From positions 1 to 53,681 of the forward strand of contig CAZOFY010000012.1 in the NCBI GenBank assembly GCA_964579245.1: DNA of 53,681 nucleotides, written 5' to 3'. The notes under the pieces are model-generated. The model searched no databases, had not been told where the DNA came from, and was given only the letters and a program-made list of their open reading frames with translations. The position numbers and the translations under genes are program-made. This document shows, piece by piece, positions 26,497 through 34,891 of this stretch (position 1 is the first letter of the stretch; each line of letters opens with the position of its first letter). This DNA is from Firm-13 sp964579245. GTDB lineage: Bacteria; Bacillota; Clostridia; Saccharofermentanales; Saccharofermentanaceae.

Positions 26497-26952
26497 TTAT
26501 TGAAAATATTCGTCTTCTCTTTGTTTGATCTCTGTCACGCGGGCCTGGTGGCGTCCGCCGCTCTCAAAGTCCTCGTCCAGAAAAGCATCCACAATAGAAA
26601 GTGCCAGACCGGACCCGACGACCCGAGCGCCTAAGGCGAGTACATTTGCATCATTATGCTGTCTTGACATACGGGCCATGTACTCGTCGGTACACAAAGC
26701 ACAGCGGATTCCTCTTGTCTTATTACAGACGATGGATATACCGATACCGGTACCGCAGACAACGATGCCTCGCTGTGACAGCCCCTCAGCTACAGCGTCT
26801 GCCGCATTACCCCCTGCTGTAACATAGCTTTCCGGCAAATCAGAGCTCGCAGCTCCATACTCCGTTACAGCATGTCCCTTCTCGATAAGATGAGCGGCAA
26901 TTTTCTTGCGAAGCTCAAAGCCTGCATGATCAGATGATACTGCTATATTCAT
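26497..26952 (-). CDS. rpiB: ribose-5-phosphate isomerase B
   Basis: 151 aa. It interconverts ribose-5-P and ribulose-5-P. RpiB/LacAB motifs are 'IAVSSDHAGFELRKKI' at the N-terminus, the catalytic-Cys segment 'GIVVCGTGIGISIVCNK', and 'RQHNDANVLALGARVVG'. It lies ~80 nt upstream of upp on the same strand and probably shares its transcript. Confidence 0.96.
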   Translation of the reverse strand: MNIAVSSDHAGFELRKKIAAHLIEKGHAVTEYGAASSDLPESYVTAGGNAADAVAEGLSQRGIVVCGTGIGISIVCNKTRGIRCALCTDEYMARMSRQHNDANVLALGARVVGSGLALSIVDAFLDEDFESGGRHQARVTEIKQREDEYFQ

Positions 26953-27050
26953 CTTTTTCCTCCCAGAATAAGTGATTTAACTTGTTTGCCTTGTGCCCTG
27001 ATCTTGATACTGTTAACCAAAAACATCCTTAACGCCGAAATCAAGTCGTC

Positions 27051-28334
27051 TCATTTCTCACGAATCGGCAGATGAGTGAAGCTTTTCTCTCCGGAAGCAT
27101 ATTCAGATACTATCTGACCGTTGCCGTAAAGCTTGTATTTGTATGTAACCAGACCTTCCAGTCCAACCGGTCCTCTTGCATGTATTTTCGAAGTGCTGAT
27201 ACCGACCTCCGCGCCAAAACCATATTTGAATCCGTCAGAGAATCTGGTAGAACAATTCCAGAAGGTGTTTCCGGCATCAATCTCACGCATGAAATCCTCT
27301 GCCGTAGCCTCATCGGACGTTATAATCGATTCTGTATGACCGGACCCAAAAGTATTGATGTGTTCGATCGCTTCTCGAAGTCCTGTGACAATATGTACCG
27401 ACATCTCATAATCCAGGTACTCATGATGCCACTCCTTGACTTCTCCCATGGGATAGATGGCGCGAGCCTTGTCACAACCATATAAACGGACATTCTTGGC
27501 CTCCAAAGCCTGTGCAAGGCGGGGAAGCGCCAGATCCGCGACCGATTCGTCAATCAGGAGTGTCTCGGCAGCATTACATACCGCCACATATTGTATTTTG
27601 CTGTCGACAACGATTCTCTCCGCCATATCCGGATCAGCCTTCTCGTGAACATAAACATGACAAACACCATCAGCATGTCCTAGTACGGGAATGCTGGTGT
27701 TTTGCATAATGTACTGAACAAACTCGTTTGATCCGCGCGGAATAATCAAGTCAATCAGCTTATCATATGACAGCATCTCCGTCACATCGCTACGGGATTC
27801 CAGAAGCGAGATCCAGCCAGCCGGCATACCGGCCCGGATTGAAGATTCAGAAATAACGTCGGTCAGAATCCGGTTCGTGTGGGCAGCCTCTGATCCGCCC
27901 TTCAAAATCACCGAGTTGCCTGCCTTGAGACACAGAGTGGCAATCTGGACCAATGCATCCGGCCTTGATTCGAAAATAATGCCGATCACTCCGATCGGAC
28001 AGGAAATCCGGTATAACGAGAGGCCCTCATCCATCTGTGTAGCAAGTAAAACCTTCCCTGCCGGATCTTCCAGCGATATCAAGCTGCGAATACCCACGAT
28101 GACAGCTTCAATCTTTCTCTCATCGAAAAGAAGGCGCTTTCGAAGAGGCATAGCCAGATTGCTTGCCTCGGCTGCAGCCATGTCCTTTGCATTCTCGGCG
28201 AGAATTCTCTCCCTATTATCAAACAAAGCAGCCGCAATAGCTTCAAGCGCCTGATTCTTGACATCCGTCTGATACGCATTCATCGCTAAAGAAGCGATGC
28301 GAGCCTTATTGGCATACTCAGATACTGTCGACAT
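27051..28334 (-). CDS. proA: gamma-glutamyl phosphate reductase
   Basis: 427 aa, standard length. It reduces glutamyl-5-phosphate to the semialdehyde in proline synthesis. It is an aldehyde-dehydrogenase-fold protein with the nucleophilic Cys at about 253 in 'YVAVCNAAETLLID', cofactor-site motifs 'GVIGIIFESRPD' and 'AGNSVILKGGSEA', and C-terminal 'GFGAEVGISTSKIHARGPVG'. AGGTG precedes the ATG. No proB is in the window. The upstream region holds a -10 TATAAT (28367-28372) with a DnaA box near its -35 position. Confidence 0.96.
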   Translation of the reverse strand: MSTVSEYANKARIASLAMNAYQTDVKNQALEAIAAALFDNRERILAENAKDMAAAEASNLAMPLRKRLLFDERKIEAVIVGIRSLISLEDPAGKVLLATQMDEGLSLYRISCPIGVIGIIFESRPDALVQIATLCLKAGNSVILKGGSEAAHTNRILTDVISESSIRAGMPAGWISLLESRSDVTEMLSYDKLIDLIIPRGSNEFVQYIMQNTSIPVLGHADGVCHVYVHEKADPDMAERIVVDSKIQYVAVCNAAETLLIDESVADLALPRLAQALEAKNVRLYGCDKARAIYPMGEVKEWHHEYLDYEMSVHIVTGLREAIEHINTFGSGHTESIITSDEATAEDFMREIDAGNTFWNCSTRFSDGFKYGFGAEVGISTSKIHARGPVGLEGLVTYKYKLYGNGQIVSEYASGEKSFTHLPIREK

Positions 28335-28400
28335 ATTTCACCTCATCATCTACGTGCTTTTTCACGATTATATACTTTTTTTCACTTTTCTTACCTTACA

Positions 28401-28468
28401 TTATCCACATTCTCGAATTCTTTTCCACCGTTTTCACCTGTGGAAACTGTGGATAAGTCTGTGTATAA
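28401..28468. promoter_or_regulatory. cluster of DnaA boxes
   Basis: Three exact TTATNCACA 9-mers occur within 68 bp: TTATCCACA at 28401-28409 (+), TTATCCACA at 28448-28456 (-) and TTATACACA at 28460-28468 (-). Two 7/9 matches lie between them, TTTTCCACC at 28421-28429 (+) and GTTTCCACA at 28439-28447 (-), the latter abutting the next exact box. The arrangement is roughly palindromic, with AT-rich flanks. There is no dnaA or dnaN nearby and no strand switch of flanking genes. It sits in the 350-nt spacer between proA and the rRNA methyltransferase. Confidence 0.72.
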
Positions 28469-28685
28469 CTACACGACAACGGTTTTCGCTCTTTTCGCGC
28501 TTGAAAGCCCTGATAATGCGGAATGTTCAATCCATGTAATCTTTTTGTAAAAAACGTATTATAAATGTAAAGTTATCTCGCACCTCTGATTTCATTGTGT
28601 TTTCGGATATAGACGAAATTTTATCACACAAAACTGTTCGCACATCGCGGACACTTTTGGAATCATTATAAAGATGAATCTCTGC

Positions 28686-29894
28686 TCATTTGTCGTGCTT
28701 TTCCAGTTTGAAGTAATGATACATTTGGCACTTGATATTGCCATTGTATAATTTTCTTCTTTTGTCAGCCGGACGACCGACAGCTCGCTCAAAAGTATCA
28801 TCCGGAGAAATGACCGACAGGCGAATCCCTTTGCGACAGAATCCTTCCGAATCAAGATAGGTCCCGGCAATCCCCTTATAGATCTCGGCAGCCTCCTCTT
28901 GTGTCAGTAGTCGCTCACCATACGGAGGATTGCAAAGGATCAGTTGGCGGGACAGACCTGTCCACTCCCTCAACGCAGCCGGTGTCTGAGAAAAAGCATC
29001 CGCTTGTTTGAAGCGAATCATTTGATCTACGCCGGCTGACCGGGCATTGCGAAGAGATGTCGCGACAGCCTGGGGATCGAGATCCGATCCAAAGAAATAG
29101 AGGTCATCCGGAAGATCTGTGTCTCGTAAAGCCGCTGCCTCTTCTCTGGCTGTCTGAAAGACCTGTTTTCCGATCAGCGGCCAATTCTCCGCTGAAAATG
29201 GACGATTCAATCCGGGAGCAATATTGAACGCAGTTAACGCTGCCTCAATCAGTATGGTTCCTGAGCCGCAGAACGGGTCAACAAGGGCCTCTTCGCCAAA
29301 CGGCCGATAGCGCGAGAGCCTTACAAGGCCGGCTGCCAGCGTTTCCTTAATCGGTGCCTGATGCGCCAGTGGGCGGTAACCTCGCTTATGGAGCCCCTCA
29401 CCAGATGTATCAATCATCATACCGACCTGATTGTCCACAATACCAAATTGAACTTTCAGAAGGCCTTTCTTCTCATTCTCTACCAGGGTATCAGACATAA
29501 GCTGTTTTCTGGCAAGTAGAAGTCTTTGTACGATCGCCTTTTTACAAATCGCCTGTGCAGCTGAAATTCCGAAGATTTCGGATTTTCTCGAATAGCCGTT
29601 GACGTGAAAAGCATAATCAGTCGGAATAAAGTCTTCCCAAGGAAATTCCTTGACTGTATCAAAAAGCTCATCGAAGGTCCTGGCAGGGAAATTCATCAGC
29701 TCCACAAAGACCCGTTCCCCTGTTCTGACCCACATGTTTACACGAGCCACAGTCATTGCGAGATCCTCGGGAAGAACGCGAAGCGTGATGACTCCGTCAC
29801 TGACCTGTATATTCTGCTTCTCATATCCGATTGCCATCAGGTCTTCCGCTACAAGAGACTCGAGCCCGAATAAAGCTGTAATAATGACTTTCAT
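28686..29894 (-). CDS. THUMP-containing class I rRNA methyltransferase (RlmL N-terminal half/YpsC type)
   Basis: 402 aa from ATG 29894, which has ATGGGAGT about 9 nt upstream; the upstream in-frame ATG is part of that SD. An N-terminal ferredoxin-like plus THUMP region ('ALFGLESLVAEDL', 'NMWVRTGERVFVELMNFPA') precedes a Rossmann MTase domain with 'ALVDPFCGSGTILIEAAL' (SAM site) and the N2-G/N6-A catalytic motif 'LILCNPPYGERL'. It resembles the G2445-modifying half of E. coli RlmL and Bacillus YpsC; the exact 23S target is inferred from family. Confidence 0.9.
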   Translation of the reverse strand: MKVIITALFGLESLVAEDLMAIGYEKQNIQVSDGVITLRVLPEDLAMTVARVNMWVRTGERVFVELMNFPARTFDELFDTVKEFPWEDFIPTDYAFHVNGYSRKSEIFGISAAQAICKKAIVQRLLLARKQLMSDTLVENEKKGLLKVQFGIVDNQVGMMIDTSGEGLHKRGYRPLAHQAPIKETLAAGLVRLSRYRPFGEEALVDPFCGSGTILIEAALTAFNIAPGLNRPFSAENWPLIGKQVFQTAREEAAALRDTDLPDDLYFFGSDLDPQAVATSLRNARSAGVDQMIRFKQADAFSQTPAALREWTGLSRQLILCNPPYGERLLTQEEAAEIYKGIAGTYLDSEGFCRKGIRLSVISPDDTFERAVGRPADKRRKLYNGNIKCQMYHYFKLEKHDK

Positions 29895-30066
29895 CTTTTT
29901 TACTCCCATTCACAATTCCTAGTTATATGAAACAGTCAAATTTCTAATTCTCTGATTTATTTAATATTTAACGATTTATTCACACTTCGTGTCCAATTTC
30001 GCAAAGAATCTTAAATATAATTGGTATATAAAAACGTTTGAATACTAGGAAAGGAGGATTCAGACC

Positions 30067-30288
30067 ATGACAAGCGGATTTATCGCACGTTTTGAAGACG
30101 GAGCTGCCATCATTGAGCAATGTGATCGTACATTTGCAAAGATTAGTCGCAAGCGCATTCCTTCAATCGCTCGTGTAGGAGATTTCCTAGAGGAGGATCC
30201 GATGACAAAGGTCTTTCACGTAGACTTCTCCATTACAGAGAAGAGACGTCGTGAAGTGCTCCGTATGGCTGACATGCTTTTTGAATGA
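30067..30288 (+). CDS. small DUF3006-like protein
   Basis: 73 aa. The N-terminal 'ARFEDGAAIIEQCDRTFAKI' and the loop 'IPSIARVGDFLEED' match the DUF3006 pattern, a small beta-barrel-like domain of unknown role. A helical tail, 'EKRRREVLRMADMLFE', follows. The ATG has AGGAGG 9 nt upstream. It is monocistronic and followed by a hairpin terminator. Confidence 0.72.
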   Translation: MTSGFIARFEDGAAIIEQCDRTFAKISRKRIPSIARVGDFLEEDPMTKVFHVDFSITEKRRREVLRMADMLFE

Positions 30289-30360
30289 CAAACTCCCATT
30301 CGTCTATATTATAGATTATTTTTGGTAATTTAGGCGAATTGATATTGATATACGTTTTTT

Positions 30361-30396
30361 TGCTCTGTTTACATCAACGTAGACAGAGCATTTTCT
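30361..30396 (+). terminator. rho-independent terminator of the DUF3006-like gene
   Basis: A 12-bp stem, TGCTCTGTTTAC with GTAGACAGAGCA and loop ATCAAC, is followed by TTTTCT on the plus strand, 72 nt after the stop. It abuts the 3' end of convergent btuD. Confidence 0.78.
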
Positions 30397-31183
30397 ATGA
30401 TTCCCGGGAAACTCTGGGAAATATGTAAGATTGGGCTTCTCCCTGAAGTATCATGACCTCCGTCTGATAAACTTCTTCCACTACGCGCCTTGTTAAGACC
30501 TCCTGTGGATCTCCCTCTGCAAAGACCGTTCCGCTTTTTAAAAGCAACACATGGTCACAGAAGGTCATACACAAGTTAAGATCATGCAGAACACAGATCA
30601 CTGTAATTTTTTTCAGCCGTGACATCTGCCGGACTGTGTTTAGAAACTGGATTTGATGGCGAATGTCCAGTCCGATTATCGGCTCGTCCAAGAGCATCAC
30701 AGGGGCATCTTGGCAGATTGCACGGGCGAGCATGACCAATTGTCTTTCTCCTCCTGATAATTCGAAAATAGACCTGTCGGCCAGTTCATCAATCCCTACC
30801 TCCTGCATACTCTCTCTGGCAATCCGGTAGTCCTCCTCTGACTCGCCATGAAATCTGTTCACATAAGGATTTCGACCGGTCATGACAATATCCATAACAG
30901 AGAAATCATATTCTGATGGGTTCTGCTGCTGAACGAGAGCCATACTCCTGGCGATATCGCGTGTACTCAGACGCCTAACATCTCGTTCATTGATCAGGAC
31001 TTCTCCATGATCCGGAATAAAATACCCGGAAATACACTTCAAAAGCGTGGTTTTCCCTGAACCATTAGGACCGATAATTCCTGTGATTTTCCCTTCCGGT
31101 GCACAGAAGCAGATATCCCGCAATGCTGGCGCTACTTGTCCCGGATAGGAGAATGTGAGACGATCCGCGCGAATCCTGTTCAT
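30395..31183 (-). CDS. btuD: cobalamin ABC transporter ATP-binding protein
   Basis: 262 aa. The start at 31183 is preferred because it forms an ATGA overlap with the btuC stop and has GGAGG upstream; the longer frame lies inside btuC. Walker A 'GIIGPNGSGKTTLLK', signature 'FELSGGERQLVML' and Walker B 'PVMLLDEPIIGLD' are intact. FepC/BtuD-type importer ATPase. Cobalamin rather than siderophore is inferred from the riboswitch at the head of the operon. Confidence 0.88.
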   Translation of the reverse strand: MNRIRADRLTFSYPGQVAPALRDICFCAPEGKITGIIGPNGSGKTTLLKCISGYFIPDHGEVLINERDVRRLSTRDIARSMALVQQQNPSEYDFSVMDIVMTGRNPYVNRFHGESEEDYRIARESMQEVGIDELADRSIFELSGGERQLVMLARAICQDAPVMLLDEPIIGLDIRHQIQFLNTVRQMSRLKKITVICVLHDLNLCMTFCDHVLLLKSGTVFAEGDPQEVLTRRVVEEVYQTEVMILQGEAQSYIFPRVSRES

Positions 31184-32190
31184 CCTCTTGACCTCCGGTT
31201 CGACCGCATGAGAAACAGAAAAAAGGGAACTCCGATCACTGCGGTGATTACACCGATCGGAATCTCCTGGTTTTTCGATATCGTTCGGGCGATTGTATCG
31301 CATATCAGAAGAAAAACTCCGCCGCCAAAGAAAGAGTACGGCAGAAGCTTTCTATGATCAGGCCCTATGATCATGCGAATCATATGCGGAACAACCAGTC
31401 CTGCAAATCCGATAATACCGCTGACTGAGACCACAGTCGACACAATGAGCGTCGTCAGGAGCAGAAGGATCCTCCTTACACTCGTCGCCTCAACACCGAG
31501 GTGTCTTGCGGATTCATCACCTTGCAGTAAAATATTGAGATCCCGAGAAAAAAACAGGCAGGCTGCAGAACCGATTATCAAGATCGGAACAGAAAAATAC
31601 ACTTTTTCAAAGGATGCCGCTGAAAAGCTTCCAAGGGTCCACATCACTATATTTTCCATTTTCTCGTGAAATAAAATCATCAGGCAGTAGACCAACGCTG
31701 ACGAAAGCGTGCTGATCGCAATGCCGGCAAGAAGTAATGAGAACATAGAGACCTTCCCATGAACTCTCGCCAGCCGGTAGACAGTAAAGACGGCCGCCAG
31801 GGCCCCAAGAAAGGATAGGATCTCAACAGCCCCGAATCCCAAAAACGCCAGCTCTGCCGAAAATGTCATCGCCACAGCCGCACCCAAGGCTGCCCCGGAA
31901 CTGACACCAATCACATAGGAGTCGGCCATTGGATTTTTGAACATGCCCTGTAAAACAGCTCCGGATATTGCCAGTGCTCCGCCGGAAAAAAAACACAAGA
32001 TCGCCCTTGGCAAGCGGATACGGAAGAATATGATGGAAACACTTTCCCGAGCCTGCCCGGCCCATACATCGGCTAAGTCAGAAAGGCTGATTCCGGAGCT
32101 GCCGAATAAAAAAGCACAGATGAATGCCGCCACTCCCACAATCGCGAGAGCCGCAGCAAGAATCCACGCTTTCTTATTCAGGCTCTTCAT
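31180..32190 (-). CDS. btuC: cobalamin ABC transporter permease (FecCD family)
   Basis: 336 aa with about ten hydrophobic helices. FecCD signatures are 'LPRAILCFFSGGALAISGAV', 'GSSGISLSDL', the coupling region 'GDESARHLGVEA' and 'GFAGLVVPHMIRM'. It begins directly after the btuF stop (GAGTAAATG) and overlaps btuD by 4 nt. Confidence 0.9.
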   Translation of the reverse strand: MKSLNKKAWILAAALAIVGVAAFICAFLFGSSGISLSDLADVWAGQARESVSIIFFRIRLPRAILCFFSGGALAISGAVLQGMFKNPMADSYVIGVSSGAALGAAVAMTFSAELAFLGFGAVEILSFLGALAAVFTVYRLARVHGKVSMFSLLLAGIAISTLSSALVYCLMILFHEKMENIVMWTLGSFSAASFEKVYFSVPILIIGSAACLFFSRDLNILLQGDESARHLGVEATSVRRILLLLTTLIVSTVVSVSGIIGFAGLVVPHMIRMIIGPDHRKLLPYSFFGGGVFLLICDTIARTISKNQEIPIGVITAVIGVPFFLFLMRSNRRSRG

Positions 32191-33165
32191 TTACTCACCG
32201 ATATTCTCCTGGAGAATTCTCTGAATCTCCGTCAATGCTTCCGTCACACGCGGGCCGGGACGTTCTACGATATCAGAAAGAACAGAATAAACAGCACCGT
32301 TCTTAACTGCCGTTAATTCGGCATACGCGGGATCCGCCTTCAAGTCTTCCAGAGAGATGTATGAGGACACCAGAAGGATATCCGGATCAGCCAGTATCAA
32401 GTCCTCCATCGGATATTCGATCCAGGCATTTCCAGCATCCGCTGTGACGCAGGTGCCGCCAACCGTCTCAATCATATCGTTGATGAAGCTTCCCTTACCC
32501 GATGTCCAGTTGCCGTATTCTCCAAAGCCCATGACATAGTAGACAGTCGGGCTTGACGTCATGCCTGCGGCAGAATCTTTTAACTCGCTGATCTTTGCTT
32601 CAATCGAGTCAACCAGAACTTCCGCCTCATGCCCTTTTCCCACCTCTGCCCCGATTGTCAGGATCGAGTCAGAAATATCCGTCAAAGCCCGCGCTTCAAC
32701 GGCAGCGGTATGAATACCGGCATTCTTGAGCTGCTCTACCTGTGCGTCCTGAATCGTATATCCGACAAAAACGACATCCGGCTCAAGCGCAATGATCGCC
32801 TCAAAATCAAAACCGTTATAATCGCCGACCTTTACGATGTCAGCCGTCTCGGCAGGATATGTCGAGCTGACGTCAATACCGACAATCTGTTCTCCGCAAC
32901 CCAATGCGAACAGGATCTCCGTAGCACTCGGAACAGTGGAAACAATACGCAGACTCGACGGATCGGCCGCGTCTGCTTGTGACGCATCTCCTTCTTCGGC
33001 GGAGTCCGTCTGTGAAGCCGCTACGGAGCTTTCGTCGGCACGAAGAGATGCCCCGACAGTTGGTTCGGTAACCTTATCTGTTGATAGCGGGATCGTCCCC
33101 GTGCAACCGGTAAGAAGACCCGCTGTAACAAGAAGTGTCAGAAGAATGGCTGGAAAATTTTTCAT
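32191..33165 (-). CDS. btuF: cobalamin-binding lipoprotein (BtuF-like)
   Basis: 324 aa. Signal peptide with lipobox GLLTGC, then a ~45-residue Ser/Ala/Asp-rich spacer, then a periplasmic-binding-protein class III fold: 'RIVSTVPSATEILFALGCGE' is typical of BtuF/FhuD, with 'ALEPDVVFVGY' and 'VGGTCVTAD' further on. It binds B12 at the cell surface and delivers it to BtuC. GGAGG lies 6 nt before the ATG, and this SD is inside the end of a 33-codon upstream ORF whose stop overlaps the start. Confidence 0.88.
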   Translation of the reverse strand: MKNFPAILLTLLVTAGLLTGCTGTIPLSTDKVTEPTVGASLRADESSVAASQTDSAEEGDASQADAADPSSLRIVSTVPSATEILFALGCGEQIVGIDVSSTYPAETADIVKVGDYNGFDFEAIIALEPDVVFVGYTIQDAQVEQLKNAGIHTAAVEARALTDISDSILTIGAEVGKGHEAEVLVDSIEAKISELKDSAAGMTSSPTVYYVMGFGEYGNWTSGKGSFINDMIETVGGTCVTADAGNAWIEYPMEDLILADPDILLVSSYISLEDLKADPAYAELTAVKNGAVYSVLSDIVERPGPRVTEALTEIQRILQENIGE

Positions 33166-33263
33166 GAGATACCTCCATCATTATTGATCGGAGGCACAGA
33201 AAACAAAGGTCTCAGACTCCATCGGCTGTACACACTGATGAAGATAAATAGCATTTGTTTCAT
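33162..33263 (-). CDS. 33-codon upstream ORF between cobalamin riboswitch and btuF
   Basis: ATG 33263 has the strong SD GGAGGG (33273-33278) nine nt upstream. The peptide starts MKQMLFIFISVYSRW and ends NNDGGIS; its stop TGA overlaps the btuF ATG (ATGA). The first SD sits in the loop of a small hairpin, ACTTC-GGAGG-GAAGT, immediately after the riboswitch. This suggests that B12 controls translation of the ORF and that btuF is translationally coupled to it. The peptide is hydrophobic near its N-terminus and matches no family I know. Confidence 0.55.
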   Translation of the reverse strand: MKQMLFIFISVYSRWSLRPLFSVPPINNDGGIS

Positions 33264-33297
33264 ACGTAACTTCCCTCCGAAGTCCTTGTTTGTTGTC

Positions 33298-33462
33298 CGT
33301 CGTGGCAGGTCTTCCGGCTTGGCTTCATTCCGCAAGAGCACCTTCCCAGACCTTGAGGTCCAGTGGTAAATACTCATGTGGTCAGCGTTACGGCAGCGGG
33401 GGCTGCAGCGGATTCTAACCGCTTTCCCTATTCTCCCTTTTTATGAGGGCACCAACGAGGTA
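33298..33462 (-). promoter_or_regulatory. cobalamin (AdoCbl-type) riboswitch
   Basis: On the minus strand the B12-box architecture is complete: 'TTGGTGCCCTC', 'AGGGAAAGCGGTTAGAATCC', 'GCAGCCCCCGCTGCCGTAA', 'TGAGTATTTACCACTGG', 'CTGGGAAGGTGC' and 'AAGCCGGAAGACCTGCC'. It precedes a B12-import operon. No terminator follows; the SD hairpin at 33268-33282 suggests translational control. Confidence 0.96.
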
Positions 33463-33475
33463 TAAGTTCCTGAAC

Positions 33476-33505
33476 AGATTAACACAGGGCTTTGATTTGC
33501 GTCAA
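33476..33505 (-). promoter_or_regulatory. candidate promoter of the btu operon
   Basis: Minus strand: -35 TTGACG (33500-33505), 18-nt spacer, weaker -10 TAATCT (33476-33481), just upstream of the cobalamin riboswitch. Confidence 0.5.
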
Positions 33506-33554
33506 TCATTTACTCCTCGACGAAAACCGCGGGCTCTAATCTCTATTGATGGGA

Positions 33555-34202
33555 TTATATAGAAGCTTGAAGCCGCATGATCTTCTTTCCCATTTCGGCA
33601 AAACGGGATTCGAACTCCGTACGGATATTGATTTCATTCCACTCACTCGCATGAAGGTCATACGTAACAGCGGATAGCCGAAATGAAGCTGCCTCGAATT
33701 CTTCCAGAGAAAACTCAAATAGTCTCTCATCATCTGTCTTAAAAAAGATCTCGCCACCCGGTCTCAAGAGCTTTTTGTATTTCTCCAGAAATCCGCGATA
33801 TGTAAGGCGCCGTTTCGGCTTGTTCCTCTTTGACCAGGGATCACAAAAATTGATATATATCCGGTCTATCTCATACTCGTCGAAATAATTCGTAAGCAGA
33901 GTAGCATCCGCATGCAGGAAAAACAGATTCGTTACTTCATTCTCTGCTGCCTTTTCGATTGCAGACAAAATAACGGATTCATCCTTTTCCATCGCGACAT
34001 AACAGACTTGAGGATTCGCTTTTACTGTCTCTATGGCAAAGGTTCCTTTTCCACAACCAATTTCCAGATGAAGAGGCGTATCAGCGCTCATTTCGCAGAT
34101 TTCACGCCAACGTCCACGGTTAGTAACGGGTACGGGAAACCAATACGAGGCACATTCTTGCATACGCTCAGGAATATTCTTCTTTTTTCTCATTCTTGCC
34201 AT
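33555..34202 (-). CDS. trmB: tRNA (guanine-46-N7)-methyltransferase
   Basis: 215 aa, normal length. It makes m7G46 in the tRNA variable loop using SAM. Motifs: 'LHLEIGCGKGTFAIETV' (SAM site), 'INFCDPWSKRNKPKRRLTY' (family signature, usually NFSDPWPKxRHxKRRL), 'GGEIFFKTDDERLFEFSL' and C-terminal 'IRTEFESRFAEMGKKI'. The Ser/Pro-to-Cys/Ser changes in the signature are minor. It starts 16 nt after the ATC-hydrolase-like gene. Confidence 0.95.
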   Translation of the reverse strand: MARMRKKKNIPERMQECASYWFPVPVTNRGRWREICEMSADTPLHLEIGCGKGTFAIETVKANPQVCYVAMEKDESVILSAIEKAAENEVTNLFFLHADATLLTNYFDEYEIDRIYINFCDPWSKRNKPKRRLTYRGFLEKYKKLLRPGGEIFFKTDDERLFEFSLEEFEAASFRLSAVTYDLHASEWNEINIRTEFESRFAEMGKKIMRLQASI

Positions 34203-34217
34203 GATTTGATGATTCCT

Positions 34218-34778
34218 TTACGATTCTAACTCTGACATCACATACGTGTGGTCGCAGTATTCACCGCCCTCCATCAGCGTACAGGTCCGCGAAAAGCTGA
34301 TCTTCGGATTGAAGCCCTCGGTCAGAGGTCCGTCTCCGGAACAAACCAGATGATACATGAAATCTCTGATCCCGAAAACCTCTCCTAGCACTGCATTCGG
34401 ACATGCCGTGCATCGGTAAGAAGCCTTGCCCTCTGCGCGGTCCACCGTAAAATCAAAACCTGCTTTACGAAGCGGCTCCCATAACAGACGATGCAGATCA
34501 TCAATCCCGGTGGAAGTCTGTGAAGCAGCAAGCTCCGCCCATTCCAGGCGGATATGAGCCGCAATTACCTTATCAATCACTGTATTCACTGTATCCAGAC
34601 CGTAATCTCCGACCACATGCTTCATTATCTCATGCTTTGGAGTCTCTGTTTTCCACCCTGCAGAAATCTTGTCGAGAACCTTCGCTTCGTTATCCGTCAA
34701 GTTCATTAGATCCATCCTGGGTGTCGAGAACCACGGTGTCAAATAAGGAAGAAATTTAGCAATCGGATCAGCAGTCAT
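34218..34778 (-). CDS. L-2-amino-thiazoline-4-carboxylic acid hydrolase-like protein
   Basis: 186 aa from ATG 34778 (AAGGG six nt upstream; the longer frame uses a GTG). The C-terminal half has the Cys/His-rich block of the ATC hydrolase family: 'YRCTACPNAVLGEVFGIRD', 'MYHLVCSGDG' and 'SFSRTCTLMEGGEYCDH'. The founding Pseudomonas enzyme opens the thiazoline ring to N-carbamoyl-cysteine, but most family members are uncharacterised. It lies between metH and trmB on the same strand. Confidence 0.65.
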   Translation of the reverse strand: MTADPIAKFLPYLTPWFSTPRMDLMNLTDNEAKVLDKISAGWKTETPKHEIMKHVVGDYGLDTVNTVIDKVIAAHIRLEWAELAASQTSTGIDDLHRLLWEPLRKAGFDFTVDRAEGKASYRCTACPNAVLGEVFGIRDFMYHLVCSGDGPLTEGFNPKISFSRTCTLMEGGEYCDHTYVMSELES

Positions 34779-34891
34779 CAGAATCCCTTCTTTCGACAAA
34801 TTTTCTCTAATCACGTCAAATTATAGCGCATGCTTTGAGTTCTTGTTACTCCCTGTTTTGGCATATTCATAAGATGCCTGAGCATAAAAGT

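Noticed and set aside
28401..28468. Standard chromosomal origin oriC
   Set aside because: No dnaA, dnaN, recF or gyrB nearby, and flanking genes keep the same strand on both sides. Kept only as a DnaA-box cluster.
33264..33377. Longer version (71 codons) of the ORF upstream of btuF
   Set aside because: The extra codons lie within the folded cobalamin riboswitch; only the last 33 codons have a proper SD and start.
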